DNA of 25,376 bases from Spirogloea muscicola (lineage: Eukaryota; Streptophyta; Zygnematophyceae; Spirogloeales; Spirogloeaceae), in NCBI GenBank assembly GCA_009602725.1, contig WELB01000042.1, positions 16,133 through 41,508 on the forward strand, read 5' to 3'. Position numbers and translations under genes: made by a program. Shown one piece after another: positions 17,149-25,376 of the stretch. The notes beneath the pieces were generated by a model, which saw only the letters and a list, made by a program, of their open reading frames with translations, did no database searches and had not been told where the DNA came from. The first letter of the stretch is position 1. Each line of letters opens with the position of its first letter.

Positions 17149-20100
17149 TCAGTGCCACTGGAATGTGTAATTGTATGAGGAGGCCAGCCTGGAGAGCACC
17201 TCGCTGACGCCAGCCTCTTTGGCAAGCTTCGACCCGGCCAGCTCCGTCAACTTCACCTCCAATTTCATCCTCTCTGTCGTCCGCGCCTTCTCTCCCCCGC
17301 TGGGCAGTGTGTAGTCATAGCCGGAGCTGAGGCTAGACGATGCCGGAGCAGCCATCAGCCCGTGCCCTCTGGACTGGAAGATGGGCTCAGACCTACTAGA
17401 ACCGTCTGCACCTGGCCTTCCCCAAGATGCGGAAGGCTCCTCCTCAAGAACCTCCGTTACTGCTCTCCTCTCGTCCAGCCTGGCCAGCACTCCGGGCTCG
17501 GCTTGCTCCTCCTCAACTGCTTGCCGGCAGTTGTCCAGGGTGACTGGCTGCGCTGGAATGGCTGACTGACCCACAAGCCTTCCTCGCAGGCGCTCGGGCA
17601 GGTCGTGGTCATCAAGCCAGGATGGTGTCCTGGCAGGCCCTGGTGACAATGAGGTGCTCTGAGGGACGCAACGAGCGTCTGGGGAGAGAGCCTCCCTCCC
17701 CACCACCTGGCCCAGGCAGGTGGGCCCCAGGCCCAGGCCCAGGCCCAGACCCAGGCCCAAGCCTCCAAGATGCATCTCCTCCACACCCGCTGCCTGCTCC
17801 TGGGCACCCAGTGGAGGTCCCGCTCGGGTCTCAAGCGTGGCATCACCCCTGACGCTGGAACTGCGAGCCTCGAAGTGTGAGAGACCCCTGAGCACGTCCC
17901 GTGTGCAGAGCTCTTCGTCCAGGAGATGACGAGCAGGCCGCAACTCCGAGGGGCCGACCTTGATTCCTTCCAGCACATCCTGCAATTGTGCGGCGGCACT
18001 GGCGGTTGGAAGACGGGGCCGTCCTGCACGTGCTCCACCGCTCCTCGAGCTCATGGAGGACCCCTGCTGCTCCAACATGGTCAGGAACATGCCACCAGAT
18101 TCAGGTCGGTCTGCAGTAGTCTTGCATTGGTAAACAGCGGAGCTACATGGTGAGATTCATGTCTCCGTACCAGTGACGGCACACCCTGGTCGGCGCCGAC
18201 GCCCGCGGTGAGGGCGTGGGGCACGGCCAGCGAGGCTTCCCGAGCCACAAGCCTCTTCTCGCCCTCCCCACCCGCGGGCTGGCTCAGCGCAAGCTCCAAG
18301 CGTGGACTCAGAATGTGACTTCCGGCTGCTCCCAGGCAGCCGGCCACGCTCCCCTCGTCAGCAGCCAGGGACTTCAGGAAGCTGGTGGGCAGAGCGAGCC
18401 CACTGCTCCAGGACTTTGCAGCCTCCCGCCGGATCTCGCCAGCCAGACGCTCCCCAGAGGCAGCCAGGTCAGCAGCATGCGTGCGCGCGCCTTCCGATGC
18501 TTCCAGAATGGCTTTGGGAACGCCTCTCTCTGCTCTGTCTGCTCTGTCTGCAGCCAGCTTCAAACTTGCTGGGTCCGGCAGCACGTGTCGGGCATCTCCG
18601 CCGGCTGATAGCGCAGTCGCTGCCCTGCGGGCAAGAGTGGCGGTGGCGGCGGCAGCAGTTGCAGCTTCCCGTTTTCCTGGCTCTGCGCTCCACGTTTCTT
18701 CCTGCCTCCACGCCTCTCCATCATCCTCGCTCAAATCTGCTGACTGCTCCCGCCTCCGTAGCTTGGCACCCCCGGCAGACGGTCGAGCCTTTGCTGCGCC
18801 AAGCAAACCCTCCTCCACCCTGTCGTACCTCGAAGGAGGCATGCCCCTCCTTGCTGTGCCCAAGCTCTCAGCACTGAGAGCCACAACCAGCTGCCGCGAG
18901 GCCCTCTCCTGATTGGCTGCAAGAAGTTCAGAGCGTGCTCCACCTGGGCTTCCCGTCAGCCCAAGCCCTCGCTCAGTGGCGGCCCCACGGACAACTTCCA
19001 CCTGCCGAAAGGCTTCCGCCACTCTCTCGCCTTCCTGCCGTTGTCGACGGATGCGGTTGGCCAGCGTGTGCCATCGACTCTGGAGCTGCGGTGTCAACCC
19101 ATGACAATGCAGGCCGTCATCATCCACGTCCCAGGCCAGCCACTCGGCGTTCTGAACCCTTTGCAGACGCGCGAACAGCACGGTATACACGGAGCGACCA
19201 AGGCATGTCAGGCATGAGTGGAAAGCTCGAGCAATGCATAGCCACCAGAGCCGGTCGCCATCAGAGCCAGGAGTGCTGTCCGATGCTTTGGAAACGGCAA
19301 CAACCAGCAAGGCTGGCAAGCTGCCAAGGGGCTAAGCAAGAAGCTCGACGCAGCTGAGGCTTAAATGCAGACGGATGAATACCAAAGGGCAAGCGCGCAG
19401 GGTGGAAACTGATTGCAGGGCTGTAAGCGCCCCAGGCATGGAGGCGGGCGGAGATGTCCCCTCGGCAGGCCGGCGAGACACGCACCTGGTAACCGGTCCT
19501 CCTGGGGAAGCAGTTGGCGGCGAGGGCGGTCCACTTGGTGCCCTTGTCCCACGACACCATCTCCATGAGCAGGCTGTCCTCCTCTGGGCTGAACGGGTCC
19601 CGCTTCACTGATGGGTCCAGGTAGCTGAACCACCTCAGGCGACAGCTCTGTGCATGCCGCCACCAAGGGGCCCCATCAGGCGCGGTCGCCGAGCACCGGG
19701 GCACAAGGGGTCTGTCTCGTCAGCGTGGCTGCAAGCTCGCCCTGGTGGGGTGGCCAGGGCACTCCTTCACCAGGCACCATCGGCCACTTTTGCAGCGAGC
19801 AGCAGTCCAGAGGGGCAGCAATTTTCGCGCTGGTGGTGCCTTTACCCCACTGCAGTCTTTGGCAGGAGCCCAAATCATATGCCAGGGCCTTGGGTCAAGG
19901 CCAAGTTGCATCGCAATGAATGTATTGCTGCTGCTAGCTGCTGGCTGGGGCTGGGGGGAGGCAAGCACGGAATGGCTCACTTGCGAGTCACGGCGGAGGC
20001 GCGTGTGGTCCTGCACGTGCCTCCAGTAGTCGACACCCCACTTCTGCACAAACTCGTTGAGCTCGCGGTCCTCCTCCGGCGTCCATGGGCCCCTCTCCTT

Positions 20101-20902
20101 GTCGAGCACTCGCGAGCGTGCATCGACCCCCTTGGGGCCTGGCCACGGCAGGGACGGGGAGCAGCGCTGCTTGAGGTCAGGGGCCACGAGAGAGGCCTCG
20201 GTGGATGCTCCAGACGAGGCTAGCTCTGTGACAGAGGTCAGAGCCGAGGAAGGGGCTGGAGCAGGCCGAGCTGGGCACACCCGTGCCACTGGTCCCCCAG
20301 CCGAGTCATGGGGGCGCAGGGATGCGTCACGAGCGAGGACAGCGTCGCAGGGCAGGTTGCAGCGGTTGCAAGAGCGAGAGTGCACAGGAGAGCGGGAGCG
20401 GCGTAGAGAGTGCAGCATGTGGCCAGGGTGGGGGAGAAGAGAGGCAGGTGGGCGGAGGGGGGCAAGGCAGAGAGAGGCAAGGGGAAGGTCCATGTACATG
20501 GGCAGAGGACAGGTGTGCACGAGGTCAGCCAGAGGCAGACAAGGAGGGGCGGGCGAGCGGAAGGAAGAGGAGGCGCAGAGAGCGGGGAAGAGGGAGGGGG
20601 AGGAGAGAGAGTCGGCGTGGAGAAGAGGCGAGCAGAGGAGGCCATCATGGTGAACAGAGGCGGGTGCAGAGGAGAAACAGGGCGGGGCCCCGCAGCAGCG
20701 GCAGAGGCAGGGTGAGAAGCGGGCAGCGCCGATGGATGTCCCCGGCGCATGGCCCGGATGGGGCCCCGGGCTGGCGCGGCGCTCACCGGAGAGGTTGGCC
20801 TTGCGGCGGCGCTTGCGCTGGTCGCGCGCCTGCGCCGCCGACGCCCTGGCGTCGTCGGGGGGCGGGGGCGCGGAGGGGGAGGGCGNGCGGCGGGGGATCC
20901 AT
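17149..20902 (-). CDS. R2R3-type MYB DNA-binding protein, 5 exons
   Basis: Exons in transcript order: 20902-20787, 20225-19981, 19647-19486, 19085 to 18171 (or 18185), and 18120 (or 18110) to 17149. Repeat R2 is GPWTPEEDRELNEFVQKWG..YWRHV, then SCRLRWFSYLDPSVKR. R3 is PFSPEEDSLLMEMV..GTKWTALA and RRTGYQ, completed across a splice by LQSRWHTLANR. The first Trp of R3 is Phe, as usual in plant R2R3-MYBs. A basic KRRRKAN stretch precedes the repeats and may be a nuclear signal. The roughly 600-residue C-terminal part is Ala/Glu/Arg-rich with a Gly-Leu repeat; no domain is recognised. The product is about 800 residues, long for an R2R3-MYB. Exon 1 contains an N at 20886; the frame from the ATG (20902, or 20932 in the same frame) reaches the repeats only if that N is not a real base. 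It is a likely transcription factor; its targets are unknown. Confidence 0.85.
17725..17763. repeat. GGCCCA hexanucleotide microsatellite in the MYB coding region
   Basis: CAGGCC-type hexamers repeat about six times with single changes. On the coding (minus) strand they give alternating Gly-Leu codons (about seven pairs), so the copy number can vary without breaking the frame. Confidence 0.85.
20226..20786 (-). other. First intron of the MYB gene, purine-rich on the plus strand
   Basis: A 561-nt intron with donor CTCTCCG before GTGAGC and acceptor TGTCACAG. Phase 1 joins NLS to ELASSGAST. Its coding-strand sequence is strongly pyrimidine-rich with CTCTCC/CCTCC repeats (about 20400-20640), which explains long chance open frames on both strands. 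Confidence 0.7.
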
Positions 20903-20989
20903 GGCCGCGTCGCCGCCGGCGCAGGGGCCCATGGCGGCGGGGGGCGCGCAGTCAACGGCGGGGGGACGGGGGGCAAAATGATCCTCGAC

Positions 20990-21224
20990 AAGGCATCGGC
21001 GGCGGCGGCGGCGGAGCCAATGGCTGGCGGCGCGCAACGGGCGTGGGGGCGCAGCCGACAGCGCGCTGCGACTCCACTTCCCCCTCGGCTGACTCCGCTC
21101 CCTCATCCCCCCACTCCAGGCGCTGCCGCTTCTGCCACTCACTCGCCCGAGTCCCGGAGAGTCGTTTCGAGCTCTTTGCGCCATCCGGCCCTTCCCGACA
21201 TTCTGTGTCGGCCTCTGCTTACTT
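20990..21224. other. Upstream region of the MYB gene
   Basis: GC-rich with a GGC trinucleotide run at about 20998-21013, becoming less GC-rich beyond 21130. It presumably contains the 5' UTR and promoter. No TATA box or recognisable site stands out. Long open frames here come from composition. Confidence 0.4.
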
Positions 21225-21335
21225 GCTGACGTCTTGGCGATTAGTATCTTGCTTCTTACGCCATCCGGCCCTTTCCTGTGGGCTGGCCTCGCACAGCCGC
21301 TGCTCTCCATCTGGAAGGGCTGTTTCAGAGGAAGC
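21225..21335 (+). mobile_element. LINE tail fragment, subfamily D, plus orientation
   Basis: TTAGTATCTTGCTTCTTACGCCATCCGGCCCTTTC followed by GGGCTGGCCTCGCACAGCC is the reverse complement of the D sequence at 21725-21800. A partial, older copy of the CGCCATCCGGCCCTTCC motif lies at 21179-21196. Only tail sequence remains. Confidence 0.55.
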
Positions 21336-21660
21336 GCGGCCAAATTGACTGGTGGCTGGGAGAGGCCAGTCCAAACGAAGTGGACAAGGTCTGGAGGAGC
21401 CGGATGGCGCAGAAAGCCGTTTCCTTTGCCTCTCTTCTCAAACAAGCAAGGGCTCTCCCCAAGAAGGGCGCAAGGGCCGTGCAAAGAAGAAAGTGCTCGC
21501 CCATAGAGAAGAGGGGCTGGCAACGCGAGCCCAATAAGGATAAAAAGTGTCCCAAGCCAAAGAAAGAGGTGCCGAAAGAGGACTACACTACAAAACACGA
21601 GACGATGCAGAGGAAGGCTCAGTACCCGCGAGTGAGCAACATCAAGTCAGAGTAGCGCCG
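21336..21660 (-). mobile_element. LINE-like fragments: D tail followed by degenerate B copy
   Basis: A D-type end (GGCTGGGAGAGGCCAGTCC, then GTGGACAAGGTCTGGAGGAGCCGGATGG) occupies about 21350-21410. A B copy starts at about 21488 (GTGCTCGCCCATAGAGAAG). Its hairpin has mutated to GGCTGGCAACGCGAGCCC and its second dyad to AAAAGTGTCCCAA, then GACTACACTACAAAACACGAG and the start of the B coding end to 21660. The stem mutations mark it as older than the other B copies. Confidence 0.55.
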
Positions 21661-21984
21661 CTGCAAAGCCAGCCCAGAGAGGATGGACAAGGTTCAAAAG
21701 AAAGAACCCGTCCAAATTGAGAGCGGTGGCTGTGAGAGGCCAGCCCAAAGGAATCGACAAGGTCTGAAAGGGCCGGATGGTGCAGGAAGCAAGATACTAT
21801 GTGCAAAGCCGTTCAAGGCAAGAGGGGCTTCTCTTTGCCCGTTCTTTTTTGGCTGGCCACTTCCTTAAATTGGGCGAGCTTCTTCTCACGGTTCATTCTT
21901 TCCCTGGGCTGGCCAATCACAGCCATCGCCCTCTACTGGAAAAGTCGTTCTCACGGGTCCTCACCTGTGTGGCTTGGCCCTCTT
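21661..21984. mobile_element. Mixed D-type tail fragments
   Basis: A partial tail (AAAGCCAGCCCAGAGAGGATGGACAAGGTTC) is followed by GGCTGTGAGAGGCCAGCCC at about 21728-21746, with GAATCGACAAGGTCTGAAAGGGCCGGATGG. From 21840 plus-oriented tail-like pieces appear (TTTTTTGGCTGGCCACTTCC, GGGCTGGCCAATCACAGCC). No coding sequence is kept. Confidence 0.45.
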
Positions 21985-22503
21985 GGCGAAAGTGGCTCTC
22001 CCAATGGGGGCAAGGGGCTGTGAGAAGCCAGCCCAAAAATGAATTGACAAGGTTCGAAGGGGCCAAGGTATGAAGGGGCCAAAAAGCGCTGTCACAGAAC
22101 TGGGAGAAATTGGACCATTCACTAGCTACGAACGTGGAGCCTCTGATCCGAAAGACTAGATGTCAGATAACAATCCCCTGACGAAAGCCAGAGGCCGCAG
22201 CGAGAGCACGGCCAGCACGCAGGTGTAAGGCGTGGGCCATGGACCGCTGAAGGGATGGAGAGTCGCATGCAGTATACCTGCGCTAAGGAGGCAGCGGCGT
22301 TGAAGTCAGCCTGCTCTCCTCGCCTGCGGGACACAACGCGCCGCGCAAGCCTGGCTAGCAGGTCGAGCCACTGGGACTCAAGAGCCCCGAGCACAACCCC
22401 GGCCAGTGGTACGAACTCGTCCTGAGCCGAGTGGTCAGCGTGTTTCGCCGCCTTGCTGCGAGCGGCGTTCGCCGCAGCACGGCCAGCCCTCGAGGCAGAA
22501 AGC
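21985..22503 (-). mobile_element. LINE-like copy, subfamily A, long version
   Basis: The tail has CTCCCAATGGGGGCAAGGGGCTGTGAGAAGCCAGCCC, then the A 3' UTR and the coding end. Minus-strand residues include ARSKAAKHADH, DEFVPLA, LESQWLDLLARLARRV, RRRGEQADFNAAASLAQ and VYCMRLS, with frame breaks afterwards. It is cut at about 22503, where GAAGAAGAAAGTGCTCGCC marks the 3' end of the next B copy. With the copy at 8655-9187 it defines the subfamily A coding end. Confidence 0.7.
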
Positions 22504-22866
22504 CCCAGATTAGAAGAAGAAAGTGCTCGCCTATAGAGAAGAGGGGCTGGCAAAGCCAGCCCAAAAAGAATGGACAATGTCCAAAGCCAAAGAAAGAGGT
22601 GCCGAAAAGGACTACACTACAGAATACGAGACGATGCAGAGGGAAGCTCAGTACCCGCGAGTGAGCAACATCAAGCCAGAGTAGCTCGCTGCAGGGAAAG
22701 AGGCACTCCGCCGAGACCTAGAGGCAGCAGCCAGAGCACGGCCTGCTCGCGTGTGGACGGCGTAGGCAAGGGAGCGTTGGAACGAGACCGCCAGGCGCAT
22801 ACGGAAGACCTGAGCGAGCGAACCGGCGGCGTTGCAGCCCGGGCAGCGCCCCCGGCCGGGTCTGCC
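22504..22866 (-). mobile_element. LINE-like copy, subfamily B
   Basis: Complete B tail: GCTCGCCTATAGAGAAG, hairpin GGGCTGGCAAAGCCAGCCC at about 22546-22564, dyad TGGACAATGTCCA at about 22570-22582, then the 3' UTR and the coding end up to CGGCGGCGTTGCAGCCCGGGCAG. Close to the copies at 9188 and 8297. It is 5'-truncated, and a plus-oriented A copy follows. Confidence 0.7.
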
Positions 22867-22867
22867 C

Positions 22868-23082
22868 TTCCCCTGGGGGATAGATTACCGGCAGCTAGTC
22901 TGTCGGATGTGAGGCTCCTCACTCGTAACTACTAAGCGGTCCATCCTCCCCCGTTCTGCCATAGCCTCTTCAGGCCCCGCAGTCGCTGCTTAGCTCGTAA
23001 TTTGGCCCCTTCGAACCTTGTCAATTCTTTTCGGGCTGGCTTCTCACAGCCCTTGCCCTCATTGGGAGAGCCACTTCTTCCC
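22868..23082 (+). mobile_element. LINE-like copy, subfamily A, plus orientation
   Basis: Near-identical to 6838-7052 over about 210 bp, from GGGGGATAGATTACCGG through the stop region to the tail GGGCTGGCTTCTCACAGCCC and CATTGGGAGAGCCACTTCTTCCCC. It then meets CTGGCAGACCCGGCCGCCGGTCC, a B body motif also present at 8598-8619 and 9538-9559. The high identity to the copy 16 kb away suggests recent activity or duplication. Confidence 0.7.
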
Positions 23083-23189
23083 CTGGCAGACCCGGCCGCC
23101 GGTCCATTGGAAATTGGAGCGGTCCACCACATCGGTGGTGGATCTTGGCAGCCGCGCGCCTCGCTGGAAAGAGCAAGAGAAGGGCTCGC
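23083..23189. other. Short joint region with a B-motif remnant and a palindrome
   Basis: A 22-bp B body motif (ends CGGCCGCCGGTC) is followed by CCACCACATCGGTGGTGG, an inverted repeat at about 23123-23140, and then sequence I cannot assign. Confidence 0.4.
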
Positions 23190-23640
23190 CCATTGAGGAT
23201 AGGGGCTGGAAAAAGCCAGCCCAGAAAAGAATGAACAAAGGACGAGAAGGGGCCAGGGGAAGTACGAAGAACAACAAGCACTAAAAAAGAAACGAAGCAG
23301 CTACGAAGCACTCAGTAACCCCTGCTAAGCAGCCTAAGGTCAGAGAGACTGGGTTCCTGGAAGCGGGTCCCCTGGCCAGAGCCAGAGGCAGCAGCGAGGG
23401 GCTCTGCCTGCACGCAGGTGCAGCGCGCGGGCCATAGACCTCTGCAGCGAGACGGCCAAGCGCATGCGGTACACCTGCGCTAGCGACCCTGCTGCATGGG
23501 AGTCCACCGGCTCCCCATGGAAGCGGCGGACAATGGCGTGACGTGAGAGCTGGTTGAGCAGCTCGAGCCACCGAGCGCCCAGCGCCCCGTGCGTATCGAT
23601 GGCGAGCGGGAAGAACTCGTCTTCCCGCGGGTGATCTAGG
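23190..23640 (-). mobile_element. LINE-like copy, subfamily C, long version
   Basis: The tail GGGCTCGCCCATTGAGGATAGGGGCTGG..AAAAAGCCAGCCC is followed by the C 3' UTR and the longest C coding end. Minus-strand residues, across a few indels, include EFFPLAIDTHGALGARWLELL, NQLSRHAI, HGEPVDSHAAG, YRMRLAVSLQRS, ARALHLRAGRALAAASG and SLSDLRLL. These give the subfamily C version of the shared C-terminal domain. It is 5'-truncated at about 23640. Confidence 0.7.
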
Positions 23641-23770
23641 GCAAGCGCGGCCAGATTAACTCGTGGCTGGGAGAGGCCAGCCCAAAAGAATGGACAAGGT
23701 CTGAAGGAGTCGGAATGCTAAGGACTGAAACAGCAGTAAGCCAACTCTCAGTAACCTCTCGGAAAGAGAT
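23641..23770 (-). mobile_element. LINE tail fragment, subfamily D
   Basis: GCGCGGCCAGATTAACTCGTGGCTGGGAGAGGCCAGCCC, then GAATGGACAAGGTCTGAAGGAGTCGG, matching 21335-21410. The tail ends in CTCAGTAACCTC, as in the other 3' UTRs. No coding part was seen. Confidence 0.5.
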
Positions 23771-23984
23771 GTTTCCTCTGTTCGCTGCCACGTCGCCACC
23801 GTCCCCCTGGTCCTACTCGCCGTGACCGCCTTCCTCGCAAAAAGAAAGAAAAGAAGACGCATCCAGCTCTCTCTTCCAGGAATCCCTCCGAATCCCTCCG
23901 GCTTGGGAGAGCCACTTCTTCTACCCGGCTCTCCGACGACCTCTTCCGGGCGGCCGTCCACCACCAACTCGGTCCCCCCGGCCT

Positions 23985-24585
23985 CCACTTTGTTTGGCTG
24001 GCATTCGACAGTGCGAATGTGGCCATCGTTCGGAGGATGAGATCTCTTTGGCAGCTCACATGCTTCAATGTATTGAGGGGAGTGAACGTAAAGCCTCCCA
24101 CAATCTTCTCAGAGACGCTATGTATGGCTTCGTGCACGAGGCACTTACCATGCGGCCATGGAGGTGCCGGGCATCATGCCAGTACTTCAGAAGCGCGGCA
24201 GACCTGACATCAGGCGTCTGGATATGGTTGCTACCCCCCGGAGCGGTGGGCCTCGCCTTCTCCTCGACGTCGTTCTTATCGACGCATTCCAACCAGGGGC
24301 ACCCACGCCGACTGTGCCAGGTTGGGCGACACATCATGCGGACAAGAAGAAGGAGCGACATTACAAGGACCACCCCCGGGTCGACCATTTCTTCCCATGC
24401 GCCACGCCATATGTGGCGAAGTGGTCTTCCTCTTCCATCGCCTTGCACAGCATGTCGATGCCCGCCGACGTAGTCGGGCGGGTAGCTTAGGGCATTCTAG
24501 TGTCCCGCAAGCCATCGCTGCCTGCTATAGAATGCGCGCTCCCAGGCACTCGCGATACACCAGCGTGCTGGGCGTGCATTAGGCC
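23985..24585 (+). pseudogene. Frameshifted LINE C-terminal region with endonuclease-like domain
   Basis: Three plus-strand frames in sequence read as one retrotransposon C terminus. First, from 23994, QCECGHRSEDEISLAAHMLQC gives C-x1-C-x12-H-x3-C (24012, 24018, 24057, 24069), then SHNLLRD. After a frame change near 24150, RGRPDIRRLDM..LLLDVVLIDAF gives PD-x19-D (Asp codons 24206 and 24266) and ends KERHYKDH..VDHFFP. After a second change, HAICGEV, FHRLAQHVDARR and IAACYRMR correspond to HGALG, LARLARRAV and VYRMR of the minus-oriented copies. A CCHC motif plus PD..D fits the restriction-like endonuclease of R2/Dualen-type LINEs (family memory). Both frameshifts make it inactive. It is a diverged relative rather than the direct source of subfamilies A-C. 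Confidence 0.6.
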
Positions 24586-24595
24586 AGGCTAATGG

Positions 24596-24926
24596 CTTCC
24601 GTGGTGGTGGTCTGGCTCCTCAGCTTAGCTTGTCAGATATGCATGTGCTCACTCGCGGATAGTAGTGTCCCTTTTAGCCAGCTCATTGCCCCGTTACCAG
24701 GACATTTGTAAGGTCAGATTTGGCCTCGCTTTATTTTCATGCGCACCGCGCGCCTTCTCTCTTCCGTGGTGGTGGTTTGGTGCCTCAGCTTAGCTTGTCA
24801 GATATGTATGTGCTCACTCGGGGATATTAGTGTCCCCCTTAGCCTGCTCATCACCCAGTTAACAGGTCATTTGTAAGGCTTGAATTGGCCTCCCTCTCAA
24901 TTTCATGCGCACCGCGCGCCTTCTCT
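24596..24926. repeat. Two tandem units of about 165 bp
   Basis: Unit 1 is 24596-24760 and unit 2 is 24761-24926. Both start CTTCCGTGGTGGTGGT, share CTCAGCTTAGCTTGTCAGATATG and ATGTGCTCACTCG, and end TTTCATGCGCACCGCGCGCC-TTCTCT. They differ by scattered substitutions. No coding potential or terminal inverted repeat was seen. They could be two units of a satellite or a duplicated element end. Confidence 0.85.
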
Positions 24927-25376
24927 CTTCCAGGAGAGCAGGCTGCTAGAGGAGTGAGGCAGCAGCAGTGGCAGGAGGAATGAGGGGGGGGGAAAGAGGG
25001 CCGGCAGTGCCGATTGGGGCCTTGTCAACCGGTCCTGCTGGAGCTGCTAGAGGAGGAGTGGAGCAGCAGCAGTAGCAGGAGGGCGGAGAATGGCAGTGGG
25101 GGGGAGGAGGCCCGGAAGTGCCATTGAGGGCCTTGTCGGCCTGGCCTGCGTCCGCTTCAGGAGCTGCTAGAGGAGTGGAGCAGCAGCAGTGGCTGGAGGG
25201 ATGGCGGGGGTGGGAAGGATGGCCAGAAATGCCGATAGAGGCCTTGTCGACCCGTCCTGCGTCCGCTTCTGGGGCTGCTGGAGGAGTGGGAAGCAGCAGC
25301 TGTGGCAGGAGGGTAGCGGGGGTGGGAGGGAGGGCCGGCAGTGCCGGGGCAGCCAAGAGCAGGGTGGCCGAAGGGA
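24927..25376. repeat. Minisatellite of about 100-120 bp units, truncated by the window edge
   Basis: GCTGCTAGAGGAG-type starts recur at about 24942, 25043, 25163 and 25273, each followed by AGCAGCAGC, GGCAGGAGG, a G-rich run, GCAGTGCCG-like and GGCCTTGTCG motifs. Spacings of roughly 101, 120 and 110 bp show unit-length variation. The minus strand is open for 136 codons with repeated AAPEADAG..VDKA residues, but no start, splice context or homologue supports a gene. Confidence 0.8.

Noticed and set aside
20283-20981. Plus-strand Arg/Gly-rich open frames
   Set aside because: These lie antisense to MYB exon 1 and its pyrimidine-rich first intron; composition explains them.
24946-25356. Minus-strand 136-codon open frame with repeated AAPEADAG
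   Set aside because: It follows the minisatellite units, has no supported start or splice context and no recognisable family, so it is listed as a repeat only.

Overview
This window is nuclear DNA of a eukaryote of the green lineage, most likely a streptophyte alga or a close relative; I cannot name the species. It has intron-rich genes with GT-AG splicing, an R2R3-type MYB with the plant signature SCRLRW, a VID27/DEM-type protein close to the land-plant form, and a VPS51 subunit that can be followed exon by exon against the plant type. There are no bacterial-style operons. Family comparisons are from memory; no search was run.

Layout. 1-345: retrotransposon fragments. 346-1859: no recognised gene, but a GC-rich block at 470-740 that could hold a promoter or first exon. 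1860-6120 (minus): an 11-exon VID27/DEM gene. 6121-6340: a poly-G run with an N, then unassigned DNA. 6340-10555: a dense nest of short, mostly 5'-truncated copies of a LINE-like element, plus one MITE. 10627-16651 (plus): a 17-exon VPS51 gene. 16652-17148: a short convergent 3' interval. 17149-20902 (minus): a five-exon R2R3-MYB gene. 20990-21225: MYB upstream DNA. 21225-23760: a second nest of the same element. 23985-24585: a frameshifted plus-strand fragment holding the C-terminal endonuclease-like part of a related element. 24596-24926: two tandem 165-bp units. 24927-25376: a minisatellite of roughly 100-120 bp units that runs off the right edge.

The three cellular genes are ordinary housekeeping or regulatory genes with no evident joint pathway. 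VPS51 is a tethering subunit for retrograde traffic to the Golgi, VID27/DEM is a cytoplasmic beta-propeller-like protein, and the MYB is a nuclear DNA-binding protein. VID27 and VPS51 are divergent; about 4.4 kb of retrotransposon debris fills their shared upstream interval and ends about 70 bp before the VPS51 ATG.

The most interesting material is the repeat system. At least four subfamilies encode the same C-terminal protein segment (core YRMRLAVSLQRS..A..LRAGRALAAASG). Three of them end in related 3' tails carrying a short perfect hairpin of the type GGGCTGGC-TTT-GCCAGCCC followed by ATGGGnGAGC and T/C-rich sequence. Copies abut head-to-tail or tail-to-tail, and there are chimeric, internally deleted and hairpin-less versions. 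This looks like a LINE family whose reverse transcriptase recognises a 3' stem-loop and whose new copies often land in older ones.
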